From NCBI GenBank assembly GCA_020636545.1, contig JACJXS010000011.1, positions 124,001-188,000 on the forward strand: 64,000 nucleotides of DNA, read 5' to 3'. A program made the position numbers and the translations under genes. The DNA comes from Chitinophagales bacterium (GTDB lineage Bacteria > Bacteroidota > Bacteroidia > Chitinophagales > JADIYW01). The notes beneath the pieces are model-generated. The model was not told where the DNA came from. It saw nothing but the letters and a program-made list of their open reading frames with translations, and did not search any database. Within the stretch, counting starts at the first letter, position 1; each line of letters opens with the position of its first letter. Shown piece by piece: positions 21,084 to 30,245 of this stretch.

Positions 21084-21194
21084 TAAAATGCTAGTTAAAT
21101 TTAATAATTAAAACCAATAAAATTTAATATTTAAAGTATTGATTAACCATTAAAATAATATAAATTGCAATAAAAAAACTATAAAATAAAGAAT

Positions 21195-22886
21195 ATGAAA
21201 TCAGCCATTAAAATATTTTTAACTCTAGCATTTTTTATAAGTATTTTCAATACTTATGCAGCATCAGATGTTACATTAACCATTAATTATTCAACTGTAG
21301 GTACAAAGTCAGGCTTTGATCACATTTCTAAGTTGATAGTGTTTGTAGATGGTATTAATAAAGGAGAAAGTAATGAACAGAAGCAAACTATTCCTAATAG
21401 TGTAACGATAAAAATACCTTATGGAAGTCATTCTATTAAAGCTGTATTTTATGCAAAACAAGGTAATTACTGGGAAGAACGGACACTAAAAAACAATTAT
21501 TCTTTTGATTGTATTTATAACAAGACGCTCAATTTTAATAAGAACACAACCATCGATTTAACATTCGACTTTAATAACAACGAGGTTAAAGTTAAAGAAC
21601 CAGTATTTAATAATAATACAACTAGCAATAATAAAGTTGGCAACTATCAGGCATCTCTTCAAAAAATAAATGACTATTTAAAAACTTTTGATAATGGTTA
21701 CTATGGTTATCTTGAATTGAAAGATGGTTACTTGTATGATAGATTCAAATCAGGAAAATATTGTAAAGTATTAATGACAGATTTAGATAAAGCAATCGAA
21801 TATAGAACTAGTGAAAAAGTCATAGTTAAATGTAAAACAGGAAAATGTGTCTATTCAACTTATACTGATGCGTACCACGAAGAATTATCGTTTTCACAGA
21901 GTGCCTATTTTAATTCAAAAGAATTAGTCACCTTAATCAATAATTTCATTGCTGATTATAACAATAAACCAAGCACAAATAATTCTATTACTAATTCAAA
22001 TAATATAGATTATCAATCTGCCTTAAACAAAATAAATAATTATTTAAAAACGTTTGATGCTGGCTATTATGGTTATCTTGAAGTGAAAGATGGATACTTA
22101 TATGATAGATTCAAATCAGGAAAATATTGTAAAGCATTAATGTCTGATTTAGACAAAGCTGTAGAGAATGAGCCTGGCAAAAAAGTTATTTTAAAATGTG
22201 GTAACGATAAAGAGTGTGTGTTTTCAACTTATAGTGATGCCTATCATAAACAAATGTCTTTTTCTCAGACGAATAGTTTTAATACTGGAGAATTAGTTAC
22301 ATTATTAAATAATTTTCTTGATGCCTATAAAAATTCAACAAGTACACAACCAGAAAACACGGTTTCTAACATAATAAAAAACAACACAAATGAAAGATTA
22401 GATTATGTCCCTCAAAATAACAACAACTCTAACTCAAACAAGCCAAAAACTGATGCAGAAAATAAAAGAGAAAAGATGTTAAAAGAATCTTTATCAACAA
22501 CCACAACACTAACCAACACTAACATTAGCTCTGCCAAATATGCTGCACCATTAAAAGCATTAAATGATTACTTGAAAATTTTTAATAGTGAAACTTACGA
22601 TAAAGTAGAAGTAAAAGATAATAAAGTTTATTTCTACTTTAAAGTATCTTCTATATCTTATAATTCATCAATAAACATATCAGACTTAACACAAAATACA
22701 ACCATTCAAATTGCAGATGGCTTTACAACTGATGAAGTAAAAATATTTTGTAAAAATGATGCTGAATATTTTTATTCAACCTATAGCAATAGTTATGTAG
22801 ATCATTTCAGATTTTTTAGTTATTCTATAAAAGACTTAACTAAAATGAAACAATTGGTAGAAAACTTTGTCAATTCATTAAAATAA
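21195..22886 (+). CDS. Exported protein with three copies of an unknown domain
   Basis: The 563-residue protein has a signal peptide (to about residue 22) and an N-terminal beta-sandwich-like domain (about 25-130). Three related units of about 105-110 residues then start at residues 151, 273 and 449. Units 1 and 2 are nearly alike (YLKTF, GYYGYLE, KDGYLYDRFKSGKYCK, FSTY/YSTY); unit 3 is diverged and has lost the YCK motif. Asn/Ser/Thr-rich linkers join them. Each unit ends in a helix (ELVTLINNFIADYN). I do not recognise the family. It has its own terminator and no clear operon partner. Confidence 0.8.
   Translation: MKSAIKIFLTLAFFISIFNTYAASDVTLTINYSTVGTKSGFDHISKLIVFVDGINKGESNEQKQTIPNSVTIKIPYGSHSIKAVFYAKQGNYWEERTLKNNYSFDCIYNKTLNFNKNTTIDLTFDFNNNEVKVKEPVFNNNTTSNNKVGNYQASLQKINDYLKTFDNGYYGYLELKDGYLYDRFKSGKYCKVLMTDLDKAIEYRTSEKVIVKCKTGKCVYSTYTDAYHEELSFSQSAYFNSKELVTLINNFIADYNNKPSTNNSITNSNNIDYQSALNKINNYLKTFDAGYYGYLEVKDGYLYDRFKSGKYCKALMSDLDKAVENEPGKKVILKCGNDKECVFSTYSDAYHKQMSFSQTNSFNTGELVTLLNNFLDAYKNSTSTQPENTVSNIIKNNTNERLDYVPQNNNNSNSNKPKTDAENKREKMLKESLSTTTTLTNTNISSAKYAAPLKALNDYLKIFNSETYDKVEVKDNKVYFYFKVSSISYNSSINISDLTQNTTIQIADGFTTDEVKIFCKNDAEYFYSTYSNSYVDHFRFFSYSIKDLTKMKQLVENFVNSLK
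21645..22328 (+). repeat. Tandem intragenic duplication, period 366 bases
   Basis: Two in-frame copies start at 21645 and 22011 (122 codons apart). They share long identical blocks such as the DNA for DRFKSGKYCK, which points to recent duplication. The third, diverged copy (22539-22883) is detectable only in the protein. Confidence 0.8.
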
Positions 22887-22906
22887 ACAAGAATTCATAG
22901 CATTGT

Positions 22907-22951
22907 ATAAATCCTTTTATTCATAACAGAATAAAAGGATTTATCTTTTTT
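22907..22951 (+). terminator. Rho-independent terminator
   Basis: A perfect 15-bp stem, ATAAATCCTTTTATT with its complement, has an eight-base loop and is followed by C and six Ts. It lies 20 bases after the stop of the three-repeat protein gene. Confidence 0.9.
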
Positions 22952-22988
22952 ATGATTTTAGCTATGAAAAAAGGTAATATTAAAAGGC

Positions 22989-22996
22989 TAACTTTG
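22989..22996 (+). promoter_or_regulatory. -7 element of the DUF2490 gene
   Basis: TAACTTTG matches TAnnTTTG and ends 16 bases before the ATG at 23013. It follows the terminator of the preceding gene, as expected for an independent unit. Confidence 0.6.
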
Positions 22997-23012
22997 TCAT
23001 TAATTCTACCTA

Positions 23013-23768
23013 ATGAAAAGAATAATCATAAGTATATTATTGTTTGTTTGCATCAATACAAATACCTTTGCTGAAAAAAACAAATTAATACAAGCATCAT
23101 TATGGTTTAGATATAAAGCTGATATTAATTTACCTAAAAAAAATAAAATCTATTTTGAAATAGAAGACAAGATACATATCGCACCAAGTTCAAAACACAG
23201 TTTATTCTACTGGCGAATCGGAGCAGAGAAACAGTTTAAAAGCAATTGGAGTTTAGGTGGTGGAATTTATAACGCTTATTTCGGATCGAGTGATTTAACT
23301 CATCAAAGTACAATGCACATACCCGAAGTGAGACCATTCATTAACATTGGCTATAAGCAGAATATTAATTCTTTTTTTTCCATTGCTCATAGATATCGAA
23401 CAGAATGGCGTTTTATAAAAAATACCAACAAAGAATTTACTGAAACCATTGATGGATTTAAAAACTATTTCAGATTTAGGTATCAAATGAGTCTTAATAT
23501 TATTCCTTTTAAAAAAGATGATAAAGAACTTTCCATTGCACTTTTTGATGAAATTTTTATAAATGCTGGAAAAGTTGTTAAAAGTAATATATTCGACCAA
23601 AATCGATTCGGAATTGCAGTGAGATACAATTTCAACAAAATCGTAGGTACAGAACTATCCTATATTTACAATAATCAGTTTAAATCTAATGGTATTGATA
23701 TGTTAGGTAGTCAGATATTGCGATTTACATTATACACTAATTTCAATATATTAAAGAAAGAAAAGTAA
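23013..23768 (+). CDS. DUF2490-family outer-membrane protein
   Basis: This 251-residue protein has a signal peptide (MKRIIISILLFVCINTNTFA) and amphipathic beta strands throughout. QASLWFRYKADINLP near the N-terminus and HRYRTEWRFI with FRFRYQMSLNI in the middle are typical of DUF2490, a putative outer-membrane barrel family of unknown function common in Bacteroidota. It converges on the Ste24-like protease gene with a 12-base gap. Confidence 0.85.
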   Translation: MKRIIISILLFVCINTNTFAEKNKLIQASLWFRYKADINLPKKNKIYFEIEDKIHIAPSSKHSLFYWRIGAEKQFKSNWSLGGGIYNAYFGSSDLTHQSTMHIPEVRPFINIGYKQNINSFFSIAHRYRTEWRFIKNTNKEFTETIDGFKNYFRFRYQMSLNIIPFKKDDKELSIALFDEIFINAGKVVKSNIFDQNRFGIAVRYNFNKIVGTELSYIYNNQFKSNGIDMLGSQILRFTLYTNFNILKKEK

Positions 23769-23780
23769 AAGTAATTGCTC

Positions 23781-25028
23781 TTATAAAAGTTTTTCAATAC
23801 GATGTCTTAATGGTGGGTGAGAATAATTAAAAAACACATACCATTTATCTGGGTTTAAATTACTTAAATTATTACTACTTAATTTTTTCAAGGCACTTAT
23901 TAAGAACACTCCAGAGCCTGTATTTTCTTTTGCATAATTATCAGCTTCAAATTCATTTTTTCTTGAATAAATATTCATCAATAATCCAGTCAATGTTGAA
24001 ATGGGTGCATACAACATACTAAAAGCAATTAAGCCTAAAGCAAAAACAGGCTTATTCGTTTCTAAACCTAATGCACTTGTTAATTGAGGAAATGAAACTG
24101 CCCAAGATAAAATAAATAATACAATTCCCATTTGTAGTATTCCAATGACCAAACTCTTCTGAATATGTTTCAATTTATAATGTCCAACTTCATGTGCTAA
24201 TATCGCGACTAATTCTTCTTCAGTATGTTCTGCAATTAAAGTATCATATAATACAATCGTTTTTTTACTACCCAATCCACTAAAATAAGCATTAGCTTTT
24301 GACGAACGTTTACTACCATCAATTACAAAAATATTGGTCAATGGAAATTGAACTTTTGCAGCAAATTCTTCAATTTTTGTTCTTAGGTTGCCTTCTTCTA
24401 ATGGCTTTAATTGGTTAAAAATAGGCACAATCCAGCTTGTATAAAACATGGCCATAAAAACAGAAAAAACAGTAAATAAAATCCAAGCATACATCCAAAA
24501 TAATTGCCCTGCATTTTGATAAAACCATACAAAAACACTCAATAATACACCACCAATTATAATTCCGAGCAAATAACCTTTTAATTTATCCAAAACAAAA
24601 GTTTTCAAAGTCATTTTGTTAAATCCATATTTTTCTTCAATTACAAATATGCTGTATAAACTAAAAGGCAAACTAATAATATCTGATACTATCATAAAAA
24701 ATCCAAAGAATATTAATATATGCAATAATTCATAATTTGTAAAAGTGCCAATCCATAAGTAAACAAAAGCAAAGCCTTTAAAAATTAAGAAACCCAAGAT
24801 GAGGATAATTCCAAACAACGAAGAAATAGCTGCTAATCTTTCAGATTCTGCATGATATTTTTGCGCTTTTGTATATTGTTCTTGATTATAAACATCTTTA
24901 AGAATTTCTGGAATAGGCAATAACCACGATTGACTATTTCTTCTATCCAAAATAAAATTCAATAAAGCTTCAAACAATATAAAAATAATTATCAACCAAA
25001 ATATAAAAGAATAACCTTCTGAAATCAT
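23781..25028 (-). CDS. M48 family metalloprotease, Ste24/CAAX-like
   Basis: This is an integral membrane zinc protease that probably takes part in membrane protein quality control. The zinc motif is VAILAHEVGHYKLKH (HExxH, about residue 275), with the third ligand in NEFEADNYA. About seven hydrophobic segments and the N-terminal domain match Ste24-type M48 enzymes; 415 residues is typical. TAGTTTTG at 25033-25040 ends four bases before the ATG, which implies a leaderless mRNA. Confidence 0.93.
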   Translation of the reverse strand: MISEGYSFIFWLIIIFILFEALLNFILDRRNSQSWLLPIPEILKDVYNQEQYTKAQKYHAESERLAAISSLFGIILILGFLIFKGFAFVYLWIGTFTNYELLHILIFFGFFMIVSDIISLPFSLYSIFVIEEKYGFNKMTLKTFVLDKLKGYLLGIIIGGVLLSVFVWFYQNAGQLFWMYAWILFTVFSVFMAMFYTSWIVPIFNQLKPLEEGNLRTKIEEFAAKVQFPLTNIFVIDGSKRSSKANAYFSGLGSKKTIVLYDTLIAEHTEEELVAILAHEVGHYKLKHIQKSLVIGILQMGIVLFILSWAVSFPQLTSALGLETNKPVFALGLIAFSMLYAPISTLTGLLMNIYSRKNEFEADNYAKENTGSGVFLISALKKLSSNNLSNLNPDKWYVFFNYSHPPLRHRIEKLL

Positions 25029-25032
25029 AGCA

Positions 25033-25040
25033 CAAAACTA
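25033..25040 (-). promoter_or_regulatory. -7 element of the M48 protease gene
   Basis: TAGTTTTG on the minus strand fits TAnnTTTG and ends four bases before the ATG at 25028. Confidence 0.55.
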
Positions 25041-25095
25041 TTCTATTTTTAATTATAATTTAGCATACTAATTATTTATATTTAAAGAAAATCAC

Positions 25096-25103
25096 TAATT
25101 TTG
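25096..25103 (+). promoter_or_regulatory. -7 element of the THX gene
   Basis: TAATTTTG fits TAnnTTTG, 17 bases before the ATG at 25121. It faces away from the M48 protease promoter about 55 bases upstream. Confidence 0.6.
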
Positions 25104-25120
25104 CATAAAAATAAAATAAT

Positions 25121-25228
25121 ATGGGAAAAGGAGATAAACGCTCAAAGAGAGGTAAAATTGTAAATGGAAGTTTTGGAAATACAAGACCTGCTAAAACTAA
25201 AGCAAAAGCAGCTCCCAAAAAAGATTAA
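25121..25228 (+). CDS. 30S ribosomal protein THX
   Basis: This 35-residue basic protein begins MGKGDKRSKRGKIVNGSFG and ends in TKAKAAPKKD. The N-terminal MGKGDKRSKRGKI is the conserved signature of THX, a small 30S protein of the Thermus/Bacteroidota type that sits in a cavity of the 16S rRNA head. It has its own -7 element and lies alone between the M48 protease and GT4 genes. It is too short for most gene finders but the match is clear. Confidence 0.95.
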   Translation: MGKGDKRSKRGKIVNGSFGNTRPAKTKAKAAPKKD

Positions 25229-25282
25229 TAGATTAAACGCTTTTTATTAAGTATTTCAAGAATATTTTAGAAAAAATCTATA

Positions 25283-26413
25283 ATGTCCGAAAGTAAAAAT
25301 ACAACACCGCTCAAATTGGCGATGGTTTTGGATACCTACGACGATGCTCGTAATGGAGCCGTTATTTCTACACAAAGATTTACAAAGTTGCTCAGAGAAA
25401 ATGGCAATGAGGTTATTGTGGTATCTACTGGCAAAGAGGAGTCAGGTAAAGTTGTCTTAAAAGAATTCTATCCGCCTATTCCAATAGTAAGAGGAGTAAT
25501 GGAGCGTATGAAATTCATTTTTGCTTGGCCAGATAAACAAAAACTAAAGGAAGTAATTAGCAACGTAGATTTAGTTCATAGCCACTTTACATTTATTTTA
25601 GCCTTTCAAACCATTAAGATAGCAAAGCAACTCAACAAACCTATTGTTTCAACTTTTCACGTACAGGCTGAACAAATAGCAAATAATGTAGGACTCACAA
25701 GTCCATGGATAATATCTTTTATCTATAAAATCTTCATTAAGTTTTTTTACAATAAATCAGATTTAGTAATTTGTCCTAGTCAATTTGCGTCAGATGAAAT
25801 AAAAAGATATGGCTGTACAGCATCTACAGTAGTTATATCTAATGGTGTAACTGAAGAATATCAAGAAAAAAATTTAGAAAAGCATCAACGTTTTACTATC
25901 CTTACCGTAGGAAGAAATGCTGCCGAAAAAAGGCAAGAAATTTTAATTCAAGCCGTAGCAAATTCTAAACACAAAGACAAAATTGATATTCAAATAATTG
26001 GTGATGGTCCTAAAAGACAAAATTTAGAAAATCTAGCCAACCAATTATTACCAGGACAAGTAGAATTCAATTATCTTCCAACACAACAAGTAATAGATTA
26101 TTATAACAAAGCACATCTATACGTACATTGTGCCGCTGTTGAAGTAGAATGTATGACTGCAATTGAAGCAATGGCTTGCGGTTTACCTATTATCATTGCC
26201 GAATCTGAATTAAGTGCCACAAAACAATTTGCTCTCAACCAAGATTACCTATTTAAAACAGTAACAGAACTAACTTCTAAAATTGATTACCTCTTTGAAA
26301 ATAGAAATATTTTAGAAGAAGCCAAAGTTGCTTATTTACAAAAGGTAGAACAATATAAAATCAAAAATTCATATCTAAAATTGGTAGAAGCCTATAAAAG
26401 TGTGATAAAATAA
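25283..26413 (+). CDS. Family 4 glycosyltransferase
   Basis: This GT-B retaining glycosyltransferase has 376 residues. The N-terminal acceptor domain begins LKLAMVLDTYDDARNGAV and contains VHSHFTFI and VSTFHVQAEQ. The C-terminal donor domain has TVGRNAAEKRQEILIQA and EVECMTAIEAMACGLP, the E-x7-E nucleotide-sugar site. It resembles glycolipid-type glycosyltransferases (diglucosyl-diacylglycerol synthase group), but the acceptor is not determined. It stands alone. Confidence 0.9.
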   Translation: MSESKNTTPLKLAMVLDTYDDARNGAVISTQRFTKLLRENGNEVIVVSTGKEESGKVVLKEFYPPIPIVRGVMERMKFIFAWPDKQKLKEVISNVDLVHSHFTFILAFQTIKIAKQLNKPIVSTFHVQAEQIANNVGLTSPWIISFIYKIFIKFFYNKSDLVICPSQFASDEIKRYGCTASTVVISNGVTEEYQEKNLEKHQRFTILTVGRNAAEKRQEILIQAVANSKHKDKIDIQIIGDGPKRQNLENLANQLLPGQVEFNYLPTQQVIDYYNKAHLYVHCAAVEVECMTAIEAMACGLPIIIAESELSATKQFALNQDYLFKTVTELTSKIDYLFENRNILEEAKVAYLQKVEQYKIKNSYLKLVEAYKSVIK

Positions 26414-26555
26414 ACACCCATTTTATCTTTTTTGATATATATACTTTGTCAAAAAACATTGATTTTATCCACATTGGAATTAATTAACAAGTTAATTTTT
26501 CAATACCACTGTTTTCTTTTTATATTTACTTTTTTCTCACTTAAATTTCAAAACT

Positions 26556-29500
26556 ATGTGTGATTTCACTCCGTTACACTGTCATACTCAATTTTCACTT
26601 TTAGATGGGGCAGCAGATATTGATGAGATGGTAAAAAAAGCTAAAGAAGATGGCATGACTGCAGTTGCCATTACTGACCATGGTAATATGTTTGGTGTAT
26701 TTAAGTTTTTTGCTGCATGTAAAACACATGGCATAAAACCAATTTTAGGTTGTGAAGTTTATGTAGTGGAAGACCGTTTCAATAAAAAATTTACTCGAGA
26801 AAATAAAGATAAAAGATACCATCAATTATTATTGGCAAAAAATGAAATTGGTTATAAAAATCTAATGCATATTGTTTCCATAGGTTTTATTGATGGCTTA
26901 TATATGGATTTCCCACGTGTAGATTTTGAATTAATCAAAGCACATAGCGAAGGATTAATTGCAACAACCTGTTGTGTTGGAGCAGAGGTTCCTCAAACTA
27001 TGATATACAAAGGCGTAGCGGAAGCTGAAAAAGTATTTTTAAAATGGCTTGATGTTTTTAAAGAAGATTATTATATCGAACTACAAAGACATGATATTGA
27101 TGATTTAGATGGAACTGGTTGGAGTCAAGAAGCCATTAATCAGGAATTATTAAAATTTGCAAAAAAACACAATGTAAAACCAATCGCTACGAATGATTCT
27201 CATTATGTCAACCAAAAAGATTATGAAGCACATGACATTTTACTTTGTATGCAAACTGGTAAGGATTTTATAGATCCAAATCGTTTTAAATTCCCTAATG
27301 ACAAATTCTTCTTTAAGACACAATATCAGATGAAAGATTTGTTTAAAGATGTGCCAAATGCCATTGAAAACACTATGGAAATTGCCGAAAAAGTGAGCTC
27401 ATTAGATTTGAATAGAGATATTTTATTACCTGCTTTTCAAATTCCTCCAGCTTTTAAAGACCAAGACGATTATTTACGCTTTCTTACATTTGATGGAGCA
27501 AAAAGAAGATGGGGTGCGATATTGCCTGTTGAAATAATAGATCGCCTAGATTTTGAATTAGCAACCATTAAAAAAATGGGTTTCCCTGGCTATTTTCTAA
27601 TCGTTCAAGATTTTATACAAGAAGGTAGAAAACTAGGTGTTTCTATCGGACCAGGCAGAGGCTCTGCAGCAGGTTCAGCAGTAGCTTTTGCTATTGGAAT
27701 TACCAATGTTGACCCAATCAAATACAATTTACTTTTTGAACGTTTCTTAAATCCAGATAGAGTTTCTATGCCTGATATGGATATAGATTTTGATGATGAA
27801 GGACGCTCTAAAGTAATTGATTATGTGATTGATAAATATGGAAAAAATCAAGTTGCACAAATCATTACTTATGGAACTATGGCAGCCAGAAGTTCTATAA
27901 AAGATGTAGGAAGAGTACTTAAAGTGCCACTTTCAGAAACTGATAGAATGGCAAAATTAGTACCCGAAGGTCCATCAGTAAAATTAAAAGACGCCTTTAA
28001 AGAAGTAGAAGAACTTAGAGCTTTAAAAAGTGATGAAACTGATTTAAGAGGTAAGACATTGCAATTGGCAGAAACTTTAGAAGGCTCTGTCCGACATCGA
28101 GGCATACATGCTGCTGGTGTTATCATTGCACCAGATGATATTAAAAAATATGTTCCTGTTTGTACTGCAAAAGATGCAGATTTATATGTTACCCAATTTG
28201 ATGGAAAATATATTGAATCTGCGGGTATGCTCAAAATGGATTTTTTAGGATTAAAAACTCTAACTATCATTAGAGATGCATTAAAAATGATAGAAAAAGG
28301 TCATAATATTAAAATAGATCCTGATGAAATAGATTTGACAGATACTAAAACTTTTGAATTATTCCAAAAAGGCGATACTATTGGGGTATTCCAATTTGAA
28401 AGTGGTGGTATGCAAAAAAGTCTTAAAGACTTGAAACCAGATAGCTTTGAAGATTTAATTGCGATGAATGCCTTGTATCGACCTGGACCGATGGATTATA
28501 TTCCAAATTATGTGCGACGTAAACACGGTATAGAGCCAACCACTTATGATTTGCCAGAAATGGAAGAGTATTTAAAAGATACTTATGGAATTACAGTATA
28601 TCAGGAACAAGTGATGTTATTATCTCAAAAATTAGCCAATTTTACTAAAGGGAAAGCCGATGAACTGCGAAAAGCGATGGGTAAAAAAGATAGGGTAAAA
28701 TTGGATAGCTTAAAACCATTATTTATGTCAGGTTGTGATTCTAATAATTTAGATTTACAAACTTGCGAGAAAATTTGGGTCGATTGGGAAAAATTTGCGT
28801 CTTATGCATTCAATAAATCACATGCGACTTGTTATGCATTTGTGGCATTTCAAACTGCCTATCTAAAAGCACACTATCCAGCTGAATTTATGGCAGCTGT
28901 GCTTTCTCACAATATGAGTGATATTAAGATGGTCAATTTCTTTTTGAGTGAAAGTAGAAGAATTGGCATTCATACACTTGGGCCAGATATTAATGAAAGT
29001 TCCGTAAAATTTTCAGTAAATAAAAAAGGAGAAATACGTTTTGCTTTGGGTGCAATAAAAGGCGTAGGAGAAGCTGCCGTAAGTGCAATTATTGAAGAAA
29101 GAGAGATAAAACCATTTGATACTATCTTTGATTTTGTAAAACGAGTAAATCTTAGAGCCGTTAATAAAAAAAATATTGAATCTTTATCACAAGCTGGAGC
29201 TTTTGATAGTTTTGAAGATTTACACAGAGCACATTATAATCATCAATTTAATGATGGTACTACTTTCATTGAAAAACTCATTAAATACGGGAATCATTCA
29301 AAAGATATTGAATCTCAAAATCAGAATTCATTATTTGGTGGCACTGATGATGCTGGCATTCCAGAGCCAGATATACCACCTGCCAATAAATGGTCTAATT
29401 TTGAACAATTGCAAAAGGAAAAAGAAGTAACTGGTATATACATTTCTGGGCATCCGCTCGATGATTTTAACTTAGAAATCAGTCATGTTTGCAATACTGA

Positions 29501-30038
29501 CTTTGAAGGACTTGATGAGTTTAAAACGAAAGACGTAATTATTGCATGCATGGTTGGAAGCATCAACAAAAGAGTTGATAAAAACGGAAAACCTTGGGCT
29601 ATTGTTACTTTTCAAGATGTTATGGGTTCACAAGAAGTTTTATTTTTCAATAAAGATTATATAAACTTTTTGGCTTATTTAGAAGTTGGAACACTAGTCG
29701 TTTTAAGAGGTAAATATATACCAAGTTTTAGAGATAAATCAATTTTTGAACTTAGAATTAATAGTATAGAATATTTACATGATTTGATGGAAAAAAGTGC
29801 AAAATCACTAAATATTTTTATGCATTATGCTTCTTTAAATGAAAAATTTGTTGATGAAATTTATGGTGTACTACAAAAACACAAAGGCAAAAAACCCTTT
29901 AAGGTCTATTTATTAGATGATAATAAAAATGAAGAAACGCTATCGTTTGCTAATAAAAAATTTGGTGTAAATATTACAAAAGACTTGTACAATGAATTAG
30001 ATGAAATAAGAAATATAATTGTAAAACTTACTTTTTAG
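26556..30038 (+). CDS. dnaE: DNA polymerase III subunit alpha
   Basis: This is the catalytic subunit of the replicative polymerase. The N-terminal PHP domain starts FTPLHCHTQFSLLDGAADI and contains ITDHGNMFG. The palm carries the catalytic aspartates in PDMDIDFDDEGRSKVIDY (about residue 408) preceded by IGPGRGSAAGS. The fingers include GVFQFESGGMQ and LYRPGPM, then YAFNKSHA. A C-terminal OB fold begins at about residue 980. Its 1160 residues equal the E. coli length. The upstream 140 bases hold no strong promoter match. Confidence 0.98.
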   Translation: MCDFTPLHCHTQFSLLDGAADIDEMVKKAKEDGMTAVAITDHGNMFGVFKFFAACKTHGIKPILGCEVYVVEDRFNKKFTRENKDKRYHQLLLAKNEIGYKNLMHIVSIGFIDGLYMDFPRVDFELIKAHSEGLIATTCCVGAEVPQTMIYKGVAEAEKVFLKWLDVFKEDYYIELQRHDIDDLDGTGWSQEAINQELLKFAKKHNVKPIATNDSHYVNQKDYEAHDILLCMQTGKDFIDPNRFKFPNDKFFFKTQYQMKDLFKDVPNAIENTMEIAEKVSSLDLNRDILLPAFQIPPAFKDQDDYLRFLTFDGAKRRWGAILPVEIIDRLDFELATIKKMGFPGYFLIVQDFIQEGRKLGVSIGPGRGSAAGSAVAFAIGITNVDPIKYNLLFERFLNPDRVSMPDMDIDFDDEGRSKVIDYVIDKYGKNQVAQIITYGTMAARSSIKDVGRVLKVPLSETDRMAKLVPEGPSVKLKDAFKEVEELRALKSDETDLRGKTLQLAETLEGSVRHRGIHAAGVIIAPDDIKKYVPVCTAKDADLYVTQFDGKYIESAGMLKMDFLGLKTLTIIRDALKMIEKGHNIKIDPDEIDLTDTKTFELFQKGDTIGVFQFESGGMQKSLKDLKPDSFEDLIAMNALYRPGPMDYIPNYVRRKHGIEPTTYDLPEMEEYLKDTYGITVYQEQVMLLSQKLANFTKGKADELRKAMGKKDRVKLDSLKPLFMSGCDSNNLDLQTCEKIWVDWEKFASYAFNKSHATCYAFVAFQTAYLKAHYPAEFMAAVLSHNMSDIKMVNFFLSESRRIGIHTLGPDINESSVKFSVNKKGEIRFALGAIKGVGEAAVSAIIEEREIKPFDTIFDFVKRVNLRAVNKKNIESLSQAGAFDSFEDLHRAHYNHQFNDGTTFIEKLIKYGNHSKDIESQNQNSLFGGTDDAGIPEPDIPPANKWSNFEQLQKEKEVTGIYISGHPLDDFNLEISHVCNTDFEGLDEFKTKDVIIACMVGSINKRVDKNGKPWAIVTFQDVMGSQEVLFFNKDYINFLAYLEVGTLVVLRGKYIPSFRDKSIFELRINSIEYLHDLMEKSAKSLNIFMHYASLNEKFVDEIYGVLQKHKGKKPFKVYLLDDNKNEETLSFANKKFGVNITKDLYNELDEIRNIIVKLTF

Positions 30039-30201
30039 GACATTTTTTACAATGCTTTCCTTTTCTTTTATATTTCTCACAACAGTTGGATTTTTTACAA
30101 CAACTTTGAGTCATATATTTCGGTGAATAGCTATAATTATTATCTAAAGCAATATGTGTTTGCTCTAATAATACATCTTTATGCTCTAATTCTTTTTTCA
30201 T
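30028..30201 (-). CDS. Cysteine-rich small protein, 57 residues
   Basis: This small ORF begins MKKELEHKDVLLEQTHIALD, has a neutral middle, and ends in a Cys/Lys-rich tail with seven cysteines: SCCKKSNCCEKY then HCKKCPKK. The paired CC/CxxC pattern could bind a metal or an Fe-S cluster. It is preceded by a near-perfect Bacteroidota promoter (30209-30240), which is the main evidence that it is expressed. Its end overlaps the last 11 bases of the convergent dnaE. I do not know a family for it. Confidence 0.65.
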   Translation of the reverse strand: MKKELEHKDVLLEQTHIALDNNYSYSPKYMTQSCCKKSNCCEKYKRKGKHCKKCPKK

Positions 30202-30208
30202 AATAGAA

Positions 30209-30240
30209 CAAAAATAAATACTATTTGTAATTAATCCAAA
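30209..30240 (-). promoter_or_regulatory. Promoter TTTG-N20-TATTTTTG of the Cys-rich small ORF
   Basis: On the minus strand TTTG (30240-30237), 20 bases and TATTTTTG (30216-30209) form a full Bacteroidota promoter. It lies between the lipB stop and the ATG at 30201, seven bases before that ATG. Confidence 0.8.
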
Positions 30241-30245
30241 TTAAA

